Source of the DNA: JBLHKE01 sp047619485
Lineage (GTDB): Bacteria > Verrucomicrobiota > Verrucomicrobiia > Verrucomicrobiales > DEV007
Assembly (NCBI GenBank): GCA_047619485.1
Contig: JBLHKE010000215.1
Span: 1-10,678 of the forward strand
Length of the DNA: 10,678 bases
Reading direction: 5' to 3'
A model generated the notes under the pieces. That model was not told the origin of the DNA. It did no database searches and saw only the letters and a program-made list of their open reading frames with translations. The stretch's first letter is position 1. Every line of letters begins with the position of its first letter. The position numbers and the translations under genes are program-made. This document shows positions 1 through 7,978 of this stretch, piece by piece.

Positions 1-35
1 AGCAGCGCAAACCGCAAGACTGAGTAAAATAGATT

Positions 36-56
36 GCATATGCCCAGGAAATATGC
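36..56. repeat. Inverted repeat upstream of the RAYT gene
   Basis: GCATAT (36-41) and ATATGC (51-56) are perfect complements around a 9-nt loop, ending 12 nt before the transposase start. Y1 transposases of the IS200/IS605 and RAYT type recognise small hairpins, so this could be a left-end or regulatory hairpin. The stem is short and AT-rich, so chance is also possible. A TTGCAT (34-39) / TTATAC (58-63) pair with an 18-bp spacer resembles a sigma-70 promoter across the same bases. It would start transcription almost at the start codon. Confidence 0.3.
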
Positions 57-68
57 GTTATACGTTCT

Positions 69-1097
69 ATGCCTCGTTGCTGTTATATTTTGCCTACTGT
101 TTCGTCCAGATATTATTACCATTGGCTTATCCGTGTCGCGGGTCGGAACTTTGTCTTTGGGGCACATGAAAGAGATGTTTTTCGGACGGTGATGCGGCAG
201 GTCGAAGCGTTCTCAGGGGTGCAGGTAGTCACCTGGACGATTCTTTCAAATCACTTCCACGTCCTGCTGGAGGTGTCGCCTCGCCCCGCGGTGGCTCTTG
301 GCGATGATGAAATCCTCGAACGCTGCCACGAACTCTATTCTGCAGACTCGATGATCGCAGTGGAGTGGGAGTTCGCCGAGGCGCAGCGGATCGGCGGGGA
401 AGTGCTGACGAAGCTTCGCGCCCGCTACCTGAATCGCATGTGGGATTTGTCGGAGTTCATGAAAACGCTCAAACAGAAATTCACGATGTGGTTCAATCGC
501 AGCCACGAACGGGTCGGAGTGCTGTGGGAATCGCGGTTTAAAAGCGTGGTCGTTGAGGGGCATTGGAACTCCCTTCTGAAGGTGGCGGCCTACATCGATT
601 TAAATGCTCTTAGAGCAGGGATCGTCGATGACCCCAAGGAATACCGCTGGTGTGGTTACTGCGAGGCGGTGGCGGGCGATCGGGTGGCACGCCGCGGGAT
701 CTCTGCGGCGCTGGTGGATCTAAAAACAGACGCAAACTGGGGTGATGTCGGACCGCGCTACCGCAAAATCCTGTTCGGGATCGGGGAGGAAAGCTCGGCG
801 CGTGCTGGCCTGTCACACGCGGAGGTGGCAAAAGTTTGGGCGGCTGGCGGGAAGCTGTCGCTCGCACAGTTACTGCGCTGCCGGGTGCGCTACTTCAGTG
901 ATGGATTAGCGGTGGGGCGGGAGCCGTTCGTGGATTCGGTGTTCGCGGTGCTGCGGGACGCCTTCACTAGCGGGCGTGAGTCCGGGGCGCGGAGGATGTC
1001 TAGTGGCGGCTGGGAGGAACTCCGGTCAGCGCGAGCCCTGAGGGTTAAACCGATCGACCCCGGCGAGCCGTGTGCGCACGCACGGCCCGGTTCTTGA
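69..1097 (+). CDS. REP-associated tyrosine transposase (RAYT-like, Y1/HUH family)
   Basis: Single-strand DNA transposase-like protein of the Y1_Tnp (IS200-like) superfamily, 342 residues. The HUH motif is H62-F-H64 in SNHFHVLLEV. The probable nucleophile is Y175 in AAYIDLNALRAGIV, the counterpart of the usual YIxLNPVRAG, with alanine replacing the proline. The N-terminal block YYYHWLIRVAGRNFVFG aligns by eye with the family's YHVxxRxxxRxxxFG, and the ATG start gives the family-typical MPR opening. The segment after residue ~200 is longer than in minimal IS200 TnpA. That fits chromosomal RAYTs, which are usually single-copy, process REP hairpins and are not flanked by IS ends. No IS boundaries or target duplications are visible. 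The first ~180 bp are more AT-rich than the rest. No clear Shine-Dalgarno site precedes the start. The reading frame appears intact. Confidence 0.85.
   Translation: MPRCCYILPTVSSRYYYHWLIRVAGRNFVFGAHERDVFRTVMRQVEAFSGVQVVTWTILSNHFHVLLEVSPRPAVALGDDEILERCHELYSADSMIAVEWEFAEAQRIGGEVLTKLRARYLNRMWDLSEFMKTLKQKFTMWFNRSHERVGVLWESRFKSVVVEGHWNSLLKVAAYIDLNALRAGIVDDPKEYRWCGYCEAVAGDRVARRGISAALVDLKTDANWGDVGPRYRKILFGIGEESSARAGLSHAEVAKVWAAGGKLSLAQLLRCRVRYFSDGLAVGREPFVDSVFAVLRDAFTSGRESGARRMSSGGWEELRSARALRVKPIDPGEPCAHARPGS
1067..1086. repeat. GC-rich hairpin at the 3' end of the RAYT gene (possible REP-like element)
   Basis: GCCGTG (1067-1072) pairs with CACGGC (1081-1086). Counting one G-T wobble and one further pair, the stem is 8 bp around a CGCA loop. 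It lies inside the last codons of the transposase gene, 9 nt before its stop. RAYT genes are typically associated with REP hairpins in the same genome. No second copy and no GTAG/GGAG-type guide tetranucleotide is evident here, so the REP assignment is inference. It could also act as a weak terminator, but no T-run follows. Confidence 0.35.
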
Positions 1098-1114
1098 CCT
1101 TCGCCGTCAGGCTG

Positions 1115-1120
1115 GGAGGA
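1115..1120 (+). promoter_or_regulatory. Ribosome binding site for the HAD phosphatase gene
   Basis: GGAGGA ends 7 nt before the GTG at 1128. It is one of the few good Shine-Dalgarno matches in the window and supports that non-ATG start. Confidence 0.65.
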
Positions 1121-1127
1121 TTGACGG

Positions 1128-1670
1128 GTGGATCCACTACCCAATCAAAAATGCGTATTCTTCGATCGTGACGGTGTCGTCAACCGCTCGCCTGGTGCTG
1201 GCTACGTCACACGCCCCAAGGATTTTCATCTCAACGACGGGCTGGTGGAAGTGATGCAACTACTCGCTGAGCGTGACTTTGTCGCAGTATTAGTAACCAG
1301 CCAGCGCTGTGTCGGAAAGGGATTACTGAGCAGCGATGGGCTTGATGAGATCCATCTGAAGCTCCAGTCGTCGCTCGCCCAGCACGGGCTGGGCTTCCTC
1401 GACATCTATGCCTTCCTCGGAACCCCGGAGACCGCATCCTGGGAGAAACCGAACCCTGACATGATCCTATTGGCCGCCGAAAAACATGAGATCGATCTCT
1501 CGGCGTCATGGATGATTGGCGACGCCGATCGCGACATCGTGATGGGGCAGCGCGCCGGGGTTGGGAGAACCTTGCGCATCATTACTGACAAGGCAGTTGG
1601 CGTCGACGCAGATTTTACGGCGAAGGACTTGCTGGCCGCTAATGCTATCCTAACTGAGCAACTCGCGTAG
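1128..1670 (+). CDS. HAD-family phosphatase, GmhB/histidinol-phosphatase-like
   Basis: Cytoplasmic HAD-superfamily hydrolase, 180 residues, predicted to dephosphorylate a small phosphorylated metabolite. Motif I is FFDRDGVVN, with nucleophile D13 and acid/base D15. Motif II is VTSQ (T57-S58), motif III is K107 in EKPNPDM, and motif IV is GDADRDI (D132, D136). Length and FDRDGVVN-type motif match D,D-heptose-1,7-bisphosphate phosphatase (GmhB) and the HisB N-terminal domain. However, the CxH...CxC zinc loop normally before the motif III lysine is absent: the segment reads FLGTPETASWEKPNP with no cysteine. Motif II has TSQ where TNQ is usual. The substrate therefore cannot be assigned. The GTG start is chosen for its upstream GGAGGA and because FFDRDG needs only a short leader. 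The lactonase gene begins 6 bp after the stop, suggesting co-transcription and a sugar-phosphate role. Confidence 0.85.
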   Translation: MDPLPNQKCVFFDRDGVVNRSPGAGYVTRPKDFHLNDGLVEVMQLLAERDFVAVLVTSQRCVGKGLLSSDGLDEIHLKLQSSLAQHGLGFLDIYAFLGTPETASWEKPNPDMILLAAEKHEIDLSASWMIGDADRDIVMGQRAGVGRTLRIITDKAVGVDADFTAKDLLAANAILTEQLA

Positions 1671-1676
1671 CATCGA

Positions 1677-2537
1677 ATGGAACCGATCGATGACAAGCGC
1701 GCGATTCTCGGCGAGGGACCGATTTGGCACAACGGCCAACTCATCTGGGTCGATATCGAAGGTCGCCGAATCCACCTCGGTGACCAGGTGATCCAATTGC
1801 GCGAGCGGGTCGGGTGCGCTTGGCCTTGTGCAGGAAACACGCGCCTTCTCTGTGGTTTGGAGTCTGGTTTCTCGTTCCTCGATCCAGAATCTGGCAAGCT
1901 CGAAGCCATCGCCAATCCTGAACCCGAGTTCGCCAACAACCGCTTCAACGACGGCAAGTGCGATCCCCTCGGGCGCTTCTGGGCAGGGACCATGGACATG
2001 CTGGAAAAACAGCCTTCGGGCTCGCTCTACAGGCTCGATCCTGATGGCAAAGTTACACGCTCCTTCCAGGGCGTGACCGTTTCGAACGGTCTCGCCTGGG
2101 ATCCTGATGGAAGCACTTTCTACTACATTGATAGCCCGACACGCGAGGTGGCGGCGTTTGACTACGATGCGGGGAGCGGAGCCATTTCAAGACGCCGCGT
2201 GGCAATCGCCATCCCCGAAGGTGAAGGTTTTCCCGATGGGATGACGATCGATCGTGAGGGGAAATTATGGATCGCACTGTGGGGCGGTTGGGGCGTGGTG
2301 CGTTATGATCCTAAAAGTGGTGAACGTCTCCGCAAGATCGAGCTGCCCGTCGAGAGGGTGACTTCCTGCACCTTCGGCGGGGCGGATCTCGATCAGCTCT
2401 ACATCACGACAGCAAGCATTGGCCTCGATCTAGAAGGTTCAGAAGCGCAACCATTTGCAGGTGGCGTGTTCCAATGCGATCCCGGTGTCACTGGGCTGGC
2501 TGCTGTCCCGTTTAGTTACTGCGGCGCGAGGGTGTAA
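1677..2537 (+). CDS. SMP-30/gluconolactonase/LRE-like lactonase
   Basis: Predicted metal-dependent six-bladed beta-propeller lactonase of the SMP-30 (regucalcin/gluconolactonase) family, 286 residues. It would open sugar lactones to aldonic acids in the cytoplasm, since no signal peptide is seen. The conserved metal residues can be placed: E13 in GEGPIW, N91 in RFNDGKCD, N137 in VSNGLAW and D187 in FPDGMTID. The diagnostic stretch NDGKCDPLGRFWAGTM is present. Length is typical. The ATG start puts GEGPIW at residue 12, as expected, though no Shine-Dalgarno site is visible, consistent with coupling to the HAD gene 6 bp upstream. The C-terminus runs several residues past the usual family end (GLxxxxF) as SYCGARV. 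That tail is encoded in a 22-bp tail-to-tail overlap with the convergent peptidase gene. The actual lactone substrate is unknown. Confidence 0.88.
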   Translation: MEPIDDKRAILGEGPIWHNGQLIWVDIEGRRIHLGDQVIQLRERVGCAWPCAGNTRLLCGLESGFSFLDPESGKLEAIANPEPEFANNRFNDGKCDPLGRFWAGTMDMLEKQPSGSLYRLDPDGKVTRSFQGVTVSNGLAWDPDGSTFYYIDSPTREVAAFDYDAGSGAISRRRVAIAIPEGEGFPDGMTIDREGKLWIALWGGWGVVRYDPKSGERLRKIELPVERVTSCTFGGADLDQLYITTASIGLDLEGSEAQPFAGGVFQCDPGVTGLAAVPFSYCGARV

Positions 2538-5500
2538 ACAGCGCGTAGGAATTGCCGACCCGCCGGCAATGGCGTGGCGCTGCGCACTACCAGATGATCG
2601 GCCGTCTTAGAGACGATTACCGAGCCGGAGGTTCCCCAGGTCTTCATGTCTGGGGAAATCTGCACGGCGTAGTCCACGTCACTCACAGCCGGATTTTTTA
2701 CCACCTTCAGGGTGAGGTAGCCACCCACCACCGACGCCGTGGGCAACGCGGTCGAGCTGGCCAAGGTCGGATCCGTGCCACTCGCGTACTCTTGTAAATT
2801 GGTCGCGCCATCATCATCCGGATCCAACAACCCGGCGCTATCCACTGTCGAGCCAGGTAAATAGCTGGCTAACCAGTCTGCGAATGCGCCACCCGATGGC
2901 AGGGAGCCGAAGGTGTCCGACTGCCAGATTTCGCCCCCGTCACCGACCGTAAAGAACGAGTCATTGAAGAAGACCGCCGCCCTGCGCCTGGCGTAGCCAG
3001 GGTCTGTGTCGAGCGCACTCCAGGTTTCGCCGTCGGTGGAGATGAGGTTGATGTTCGCTCTCGAATCGTCCAAGTCAGTTCCGGCAGCGAGGTAGATCCC
3101 ATTTCCGTAGGCGAACGCCGGGATCTCCTCAGAGCGACTACGGCTGGTGAGGAAGTTCGCCCCGGCGTTGGTGGAGTGGCGGATCTTCGAGTAGAATCCG
3201 CTGGCGAGAAAGCGGTCGTTGCAGAACTCGACATCGTAGAAGCCCTGCCAGCTGAGCGTTTCCGCGCCGAAAGAGGTGTCCGTCCAAGAGCTGCCATCGC
3301 TCGAGGTCAAAACGACGACAGTCCCACCCGAATTCCCCGGGCTGCCCGAGCCAACCGCCACGAAGGTGCCGTCACCATAGCTCACGCCCTTGAGATCGAT
3401 CGTCGTCCCGGAGGGCACTGGGCTCCATGTGATCGCATCGGTCGAACGCCAGATCATGCCATCATCACCCACGGCGACGTGGACGCTGCCGCTGGTAGCG
3501 ATATCGTTCAGGTCGGGTCCGACCCGCTGTCGTAAGGTCCAGGAGCTGCCATCGGTTGAAGTATGCAAGCTCCCCCTGAACTCGGATGCGGAACCCTCAA
3601 AGTCGAAACCCGCAGCGATGAACTGGCTCCCGTCCCAGACCACCGCGCGCAGGTAGGCGTTCGGCCCAGCGGACTCGGTGGTCCAGGTGAGGCCATCGGT
3701 CGACCTCAGCACCGAGTCGCCACTGGAGCCGACAGCTAGGAGTTGCGTTCCATCGCTGGTGATATCGTAGAGGTCATTGTCCGTGCCACTGTTGCGCAGC
3801 GTCCAGTTCGACACGGGATCGCTCACCGTGATCGTCTTCGTCCTAGTGACCTTACCGCCCTTCATGTCTGAGACCGTCACACTGATCGTGTAGGTGCCAC
3901 CCACCGCCCACGTGATCGTCTGGCTCGCCGTGTTGGCGATGATCGACCTGTCACCGATATCCCAGTAGTAGGCGAGCACATCCCCATCGGGATCACTATC
4001 ACTCACAGAAAACGTCACCCCATCGCGGGCATTCGCGTCAGACGGACCGGAGAGTTCAGCCGTCGGTGCGCGGTTGCTACTGAAACTGCCGAGGTTCACC
4101 GTGACGTCGATCCATTCGTTCGGCGCGCGGCCTCCGGCACCGATCGTGGTAATATGGACGCCGGCATCACTATCGGAGTAGGTCCGCCCCGGGAGGATGG
4201 CGCCATCCTCGCGATCTGCCTGCCCCCCGATACTGTCGGGGGTGGTGTCGAGCAGCCAGGCGCGATCCTCATCTGGTCGTTCCCATGTCAGATAGGCCCC
4301 GGCCTGTAACCATGGGTTATCGACGAGCTTCCCTCGGTAGCCGAGCCAGTAGTATTCGGGGAGCGCAGTCCGTTTGGTGATCCGCAAGGCTCGGGTGCTA
4401 CCGCTCGTCGCGGCATCGTCGAAGCGGTAGACCCGGTAGGTTCCAGAACCCGCATTCGTCACATCCGTCCACTGCGCCGGCTCGAGCCAGTTGATCTTCT
4501 GCTTCCCGTGCGGTCCGATGTGCGCGTCGTTGCCCCCATCGCCCATGATGTCAAAATCGTCGCCATACTCCTCGCTCGACCCAGAGCCGACGACCGAACC
4601 ATCGCTCGTGTCCCAGAAGGACGCGTGGCCGATGCCGTAGTTGTGGCCGAACTCGTGGATCATCACGTTGCTGCTGGTGTTGTCCTGGATCCACTGGCGT
4701 GTGCCACCGGCCAGACCAGCGTAACTGCTAGCCGCGCTCGCCCCCATCCCGATGTCTACGAAGTGAACGCCGATGATATCATACAGACTAAGATCCAAGC
4801 TAGGGATCTGCGAACGGGCGGCCGCTTTCGCATCGGTATGGAGCAAGTTATTATTCGTTGACGCATAGCTCGTCGAGAGTTTCGGCATACGGACGACGAT
4901 GTTGCTCACCGTGCCGTTGATCTTAGTCTTGCCGTAGGAATACTCGCTAATCGCGTCGCTGACAGTGGTATTCATGTAGTTGGCGAGCTCTACTTGGCTC
5001 ACCGATTCCCCAATTTTGTCCAAAAAATCCACGCGGATAAAATAGACGTCCTTCGGTGTCTCGGTCCAGGTGCTCGCCTGCAAGTCGACGTCCTCCTCCG
5101 CCTCCTGCCAGTCGAAGCCGTCGTCTCCGTCTGCGTAGAGGAAGATCACTTTCGATCCCGTGTGCGGCCCTGGCTTCTTGTCGAAGGCCGCGATCCGCTG
5201 CTCGAATGCCTCGAGTGTTTCTTGACTAGAAAAATGGAACTGCTTCCCGCCAGCGATCGCCGTCACCTCTCGGGTGCCGAGGACTTCTCCAGTCGCCAGA
5301 CACCGATCTGAATGCGCCTGCCCCTGAGGGAATAACCCCGCATCCACCTCGCTCACTTCTTGGAGAACCCGCTCACGCACGACCGCGTGTCCAGCGAGAG
5401 TGATCCCCTGCAAGGGCGCGCCCTGCTTCGAGTCGATCGACTGACGTCGGCCGAACACCGAGGCCGAGAAATGTTCACCACCGAGGGACAACTCGTAACT

Positions 5501-5944
5501 CATCACCGGCGTCCCAGCCGTCGGCGACGCTGTACAAGCCGGCAAGGCGAGTAATTCCGCCGCGGCGCTGAACGGACGCTCGGTGTGCACCTTGATCACC
5601 TCCGGCAGGCCCTCGTATTCAGAATAACCCACCGCCCGCGCGAGTGCCTCGCGGGGATTTGTTTTGATCAGTGTTAGCATCTCGGACTCGCGATGCTTTG
5701 CCAGCTCGATCACCTCCAGCGGCACTTCACCTACATTGGATGAAACGTCGCGAGTCGCCAACCATGCCTCGAAGCGCCCGATGGCAGAACGAGAGCCCGT
5801 GGTGTTCGCTTCTACAGGAGGAGGGAAAAAATCTACCGAAAACCCGGCAATTGCCAAGGCTAGAAGTACGCACAGAAGCGGGATTCGTGATCTGTTTGGG
5901 GAACGTTTCACACGGGAGGGTAGCCCACAATCAGGAGATGACAA
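2516..5944 (-). CDS. Large secreted zinc metallopeptidase (gametolysin/M11-like) with PKD domain and seven-repeat propeller
   Basis: Exported multidomain protease, 1142 residues. It has a signal peptide-like segment (basic 11-20, hydrophobic 21-40), then a probable propeptide to ~260. The catalytic domain (~265-620) carries HEFGHNYGIGH: zinc ligands H430, H434, H440, catalytic E431, and a downstream YGDDFDIMG with probable Met-turn M467. The HExxHxxGxxH plus YGDxxDxMG pattern resembles gametolysin (M11); M6-like is an alternative. A PKD domain follows (~625-710; SDSDPDGD, YYWDIGD). Residues ~713-1012 hold seven repeats with Asp-box-like STDGxxW cores, probably a seven-bladed propeller. Near 1041 is an EF-hand-like DPDDDGATNLQE, then a terminal beta-rich module. 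The TTG at 5944 gives the longest frame. GTG at 5911-5909 yields a cleaner signal peptide beginning MKRSPNRSRIPLL; neither has a good Shine-Dalgarno site. The glycosyltransferase gene ends 27 bp upstream, so co-transcription is possible. Confidence 0.88.
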   Translation of the reverse strand: MSSPDCGLPSRVKRSPNRSRIPLLCVLLALAIAGFSVDFFPPPVEANTTGSRSAIGRFEAWLATRDVSSNVGEVPLEVIELAKHRESEMLTLIKTNPREALARAVGYSEYEGLPEVIKVHTERPFSAAAELLALPACTASPTAGTPVMSYELSLGGEHFSASVFGRRQSIDSKQGAPLQGITLAGHAVVRERVLQEVSEVDAGLFPQGQAHSDRCLATGEVLGTREVTAIAGGKQFHFSSQETLEAFEQRIAAFDKKPGPHTGSKVIFLYADGDDGFDWQEAEEDVDLQASTWTETPKDVYFIRVDFLDKIGESVSQVELANYMNTTVSDAISEYSYGKTKINGTVSNIVVRMPKLSTSYASTNNNLLHTDAKAAARSQIPSLDLSLYDIIGVHFVDIGMGASAASSYAGLAGGTRQWIQDNTSSNVMIHEFGHNYGIGHASFWDTSDGSVVGSGSSEEYGDDFDIMGDGGNDAHIGPHGKQKINWLEPAQWTDVTNAGSGTYRVYRFDDAATSGSTRALRITKRTALPEYYWLGYRGKLVDNPWLQAGAYLTWERPDEDRAWLLDTTPDSIGGQADREDGAILPGRTYSDSDAGVHITTIGAGGRAPNEWIDVTVNLGSFSSNRAPTAELSGPSDANARDGVTFSVSDSDPDGDVLAYYWDIGDRSIIANTASQTITWAVGGTYTISVTVSDMKGGKVTRTKTITVSDPVSNWTLRNSGTDNDLYDITSDGTQLLAVGSSGDSVLRSTDGLTWTTESAGPNAYLRAVVWDGSQFIAAGFDFEGSASEFRGSLHTSTDGSSWTLRQRVGPDLNDIATSGSVHVAVGDDGMIWRSTDAITWSPVPSGTTIDLKGVSYGDGTFVAVGSGSPGNSGGTVVVLTSSDGSSWTDTSFGAETLSWQGFYDVEFCNDRFLASGFYSKIRHSTNAGANFLTSRSRSEEIPAFAYGNGIYLAAGTDLDDSRANINLISTDGETWSALDTDPGYARRRAAVFFNDSFFTVGDGGEIWQSDTFGSLPSGGAFADWLASYLPGSTVDSAGLLDPDDDGATNLQEYASGTDPTLASSTALPTASVVGGYLTLKVVKNPAVSDVDYAVQISPDMKTWGTSGSVIVSKTADHLVVRSATPLPAGRQFLRAVYTLAPQ

Positions 5945-5971
5945 AATGCTTGGTCAACTCCACCACCCCGA

Positions 5972-7864
5972 TCATTCGGTTGCGGCTGCCCGTCGCTCAG
6001 CCAGTCGCTCGCGCAGGCTCCCCTGGACGTATTTGAGGACTCGCCGCGTGTTCTGTACCTGAAGGCCAGGCAGCGGAGCCCCCACGAGGATGAAATAATC
6101 GGAATTCTTCAGCAGGGTTCCGCATTCCTGGTAGTGACCGTCATTCCACGCGGTGTCGCAGTAGAGTGGCTTGCCGGTCTCCTCGGCATAGGCGATCTGC
6201 TCCCAGAGGTCATCGATGTCGCGGATGCGCCGGTTCCACGGGTCGTAGGCGTGGTTGGCCGTGACTAGCGAAATAGTGATGATCTCGTCATGTCCGGGGG
6301 CGAATGGATTGGGCGACGGGCGCATGAGGGCTGCCGACTCACGCTGTTGCTCGACCGCCACCGAGAGGAAGGCGTGGCGTTCGTTCTGCGTCGCGAGGCC
6401 GATCACGATCACGAAACCAACAACAAGAGTCCGGGCGAGCCACGGCGATCGCCCCTTGCAGCAACGTGTGATCAGGGCTGCCGCACCGATGGAGAACAAC
6501 ACCAGCCACAGCGGCAACTGCCACGACGAGTACCAGGGGAAAAAGTAGAACTGCATGGCGCGCGCCTGGAGGTAGACAGTGAAGGGCGGCAGCAACATCG
6601 CGAGAGCGAGGCCGAAGGTGAATACTCCACCCCGCCAGGAACGGTACATCGCCATCGCCAGCGACGCCAGCACCACGAGGATCGCCAGCACGAGAAAGGC
6701 CATCGGCCACTGGTCGGTGCCGAAGGCCCAGATGTTTTCCGTCGACCAAGTGACGAAGGGTTGGCCGATGAAAAAATTGCTCATGCAATCCTCCATCCAC
6801 TCCCACTCCATCGCCGAGGTGAAGTGCCCCGACTCGAGGTATTCCTCGAACTGGGCACGCTTTGGCATGAAGGTGACGAAGGCACCCGCGGCCGCCGCGA
6901 GGTTGACCGCGAAGAAGGCACAGAGGTGGGCGCGCCGCGACTTGACATCGACCGACCGATCGAACAAGAGCGCTGCGAACACCGCTACATTTAAAAGGAT
7001 GAGCGAGTGTGCGACCGTCGTCACCGAGAAGAAGGCGAAGAATTGGCTGAGCCCGTAGACCGCCCACCAGCGCCAGCTGCCGCCGCAGCGGAAGATGCGG
7101 ACGATCGCCACCGCCGACAGCGCGAGGAACAACATCGCGAAAGTGTAGCCACGCGCGGAGGTTGAGAATTCCAGATACCACGGGTGCAACACCGCCCAGC
7201 TCATCGCCAGCCAGGCCGCCAGCAGCGATCCGAGGCGCAACGCCAGGTAGCCGATCAGCGGCAGCGACAGCAGCGCGGCGATGAAGGCTGGCAGCCGCAG
7301 TACCGACTCGCTGAAATACGGTTTCGAGAAGTCGGTGTCGTTCACGCCGACCAGCTCCTCATGCAGCCAGCGTGTCACCCCGCTGTAGAGCGAGTGGTTG
7401 TTCGGCGTCAGGTATTCAAAGAAGGTGTCGCCGACGGTCGGCCGCTTCAGGTTGCCCTGGTCGTCATTGCGATGCTTCCAGCGACCGACGATGTTCTCGC
7501 GCATCGAGGTCACCTCATCAGTCCACAGCGACTTCTCCAAGCGCGGTTTCCAGATGATCGTGGCGAGTACCACGGCGATCGCAGCACCAGCCCAGAAACC
7601 GGTGCGCTCGGACCACGATTCGAGTTTCTTAGCAGGCCCCTCGGCCAAAACCGGTAGCCGATACTGGCTGACCGTCCACGGCGATGAGATTGCCAGCAGC
7701 GCCAGCAGCGCCATTGCGGGCGGCAGCGCCTTGCTAAATCCATAGTCGCCCGGGTGCGGACCAGCCTCCAGGTAGAGGGCAGCCGACAAAACGAGCCCGA
7801 GGCAAAAAACGACAAAAACGATCCGCCGCGCGCCGCAGCGGCGGATGAGACTCATCAACTTCAT
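5972..7864 (-). CDS. GT39/PMT_2-type membrane glycosyltransferase (GT-C fold)
   Basis: Polytopic inner-membrane protein, 630 residues, predicted to transfer a sugar from a polyprenyl-phosphate donor to an acceptor on the periplasmic side. SLWTDEVTS (D116-E117) after the early membrane helices is the acidic loop motif of GT-C enzymes such as ArnT and protein mannosyltransferases. It is followed by NNHSLY (155-160) and the PMT_2-like block SESVLRLPAFIAALLSLP...STSARGYTFAML. Hydrophobic segments lie near 14-32, 44-60, 90-105, 192-210, 213-230, 240-257, 270-300, 312-333, 385-406, 415-430, 448-465 and 478-492. A soluble ~135-residue tail follows. Acceptor and sugar cannot be read from sequence. 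The ATG start has no Shine-Dalgarno site. The secreted peptidase gene begins 27 bp after its stop, and the CHAP gene ends 114 bp upstream, so the last four genes of this block may be one transcript. Confidence 0.85.
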   Translation of the reverse strand: MKLMSLIRRCGARRIVFVVFCLGLVLSAALYLEAGPHPGDYGFSKALPPAMALLALLAISSPWTVSQYRLPVLAEGPAKKLESWSERTGFWAGAAIAVVLATIIWKPRLEKSLWTDEVTSMRENIVGRWKHRNDDQGNLKRPTVGDTFFEYLTPNNHSLYSGVTRWLHEELVGVNDTDFSKPYFSESVLRLPAFIAALLSLPLIGYLALRLGSLLAAWLAMSWAVLHPWYLEFSTSARGYTFAMLFLALSAVAIVRIFRCGGSWRWWAVYGLSQFFAFFSVTTVAHSLILLNVAVFAALLFDRSVDVKSRRAHLCAFFAVNLAAAAGAFVTFMPKRAQFEEYLESGHFTSAMEWEWMEDCMSNFFIGQPFVTWSTENIWAFGTDQWPMAFLVLAILVVLASLAMAMYRSWRGGVFTFGLALAMLLPPFTVYLQARAMQFYFFPWYSSWQLPLWLVLFSIGAAALITRCCKGRSPWLARTLVVGFVIVIGLATQNERHAFLSVAVEQQRESAALMRPSPNPFAPGHDEIITISLVTANHAYDPWNRRIRDIDDLWEQIAYAEETGKPLYCDTAWNDGHYQECGTLLKNSDYFILVGAPLPGLQVQNTRRVLKYVQGSLRERLAERRAAATE

Positions 7865-7978
7865 CAGGATGGCGTGCCGTCTTTGAATCTGTTGACGTTT
7901 CGTTTAATGCTAAATCCATGGACTCCCCCAGCCGCCGCCGCAAGGAGGGAAATGCTAGATGAACGGATATTCACCAGC

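Noticed and set aside
40..192. An ATG at 40 that begins MPRK, the commonest RAYT opening, in another frame
   Set aside because: That frame stops after 50 codons and lacks the YYHxxxR block; the frame from 69 has both an MPR start and the homology. A frameshift is possible but not needed.
1406..1999. A 197-codon minus-strand frame across the HAD/lactonase junction
   Set aside because: It covers conserved motifs of both plus-strand genes and has shadow-type Arg/Ser/Pro composition.
6290..6994. A 234-codon plus-strand frame
   Set aside because: It is antisense to the well-supported glycosyltransferase; composition is Arg/Glu/His-rich with no recognisable domain.
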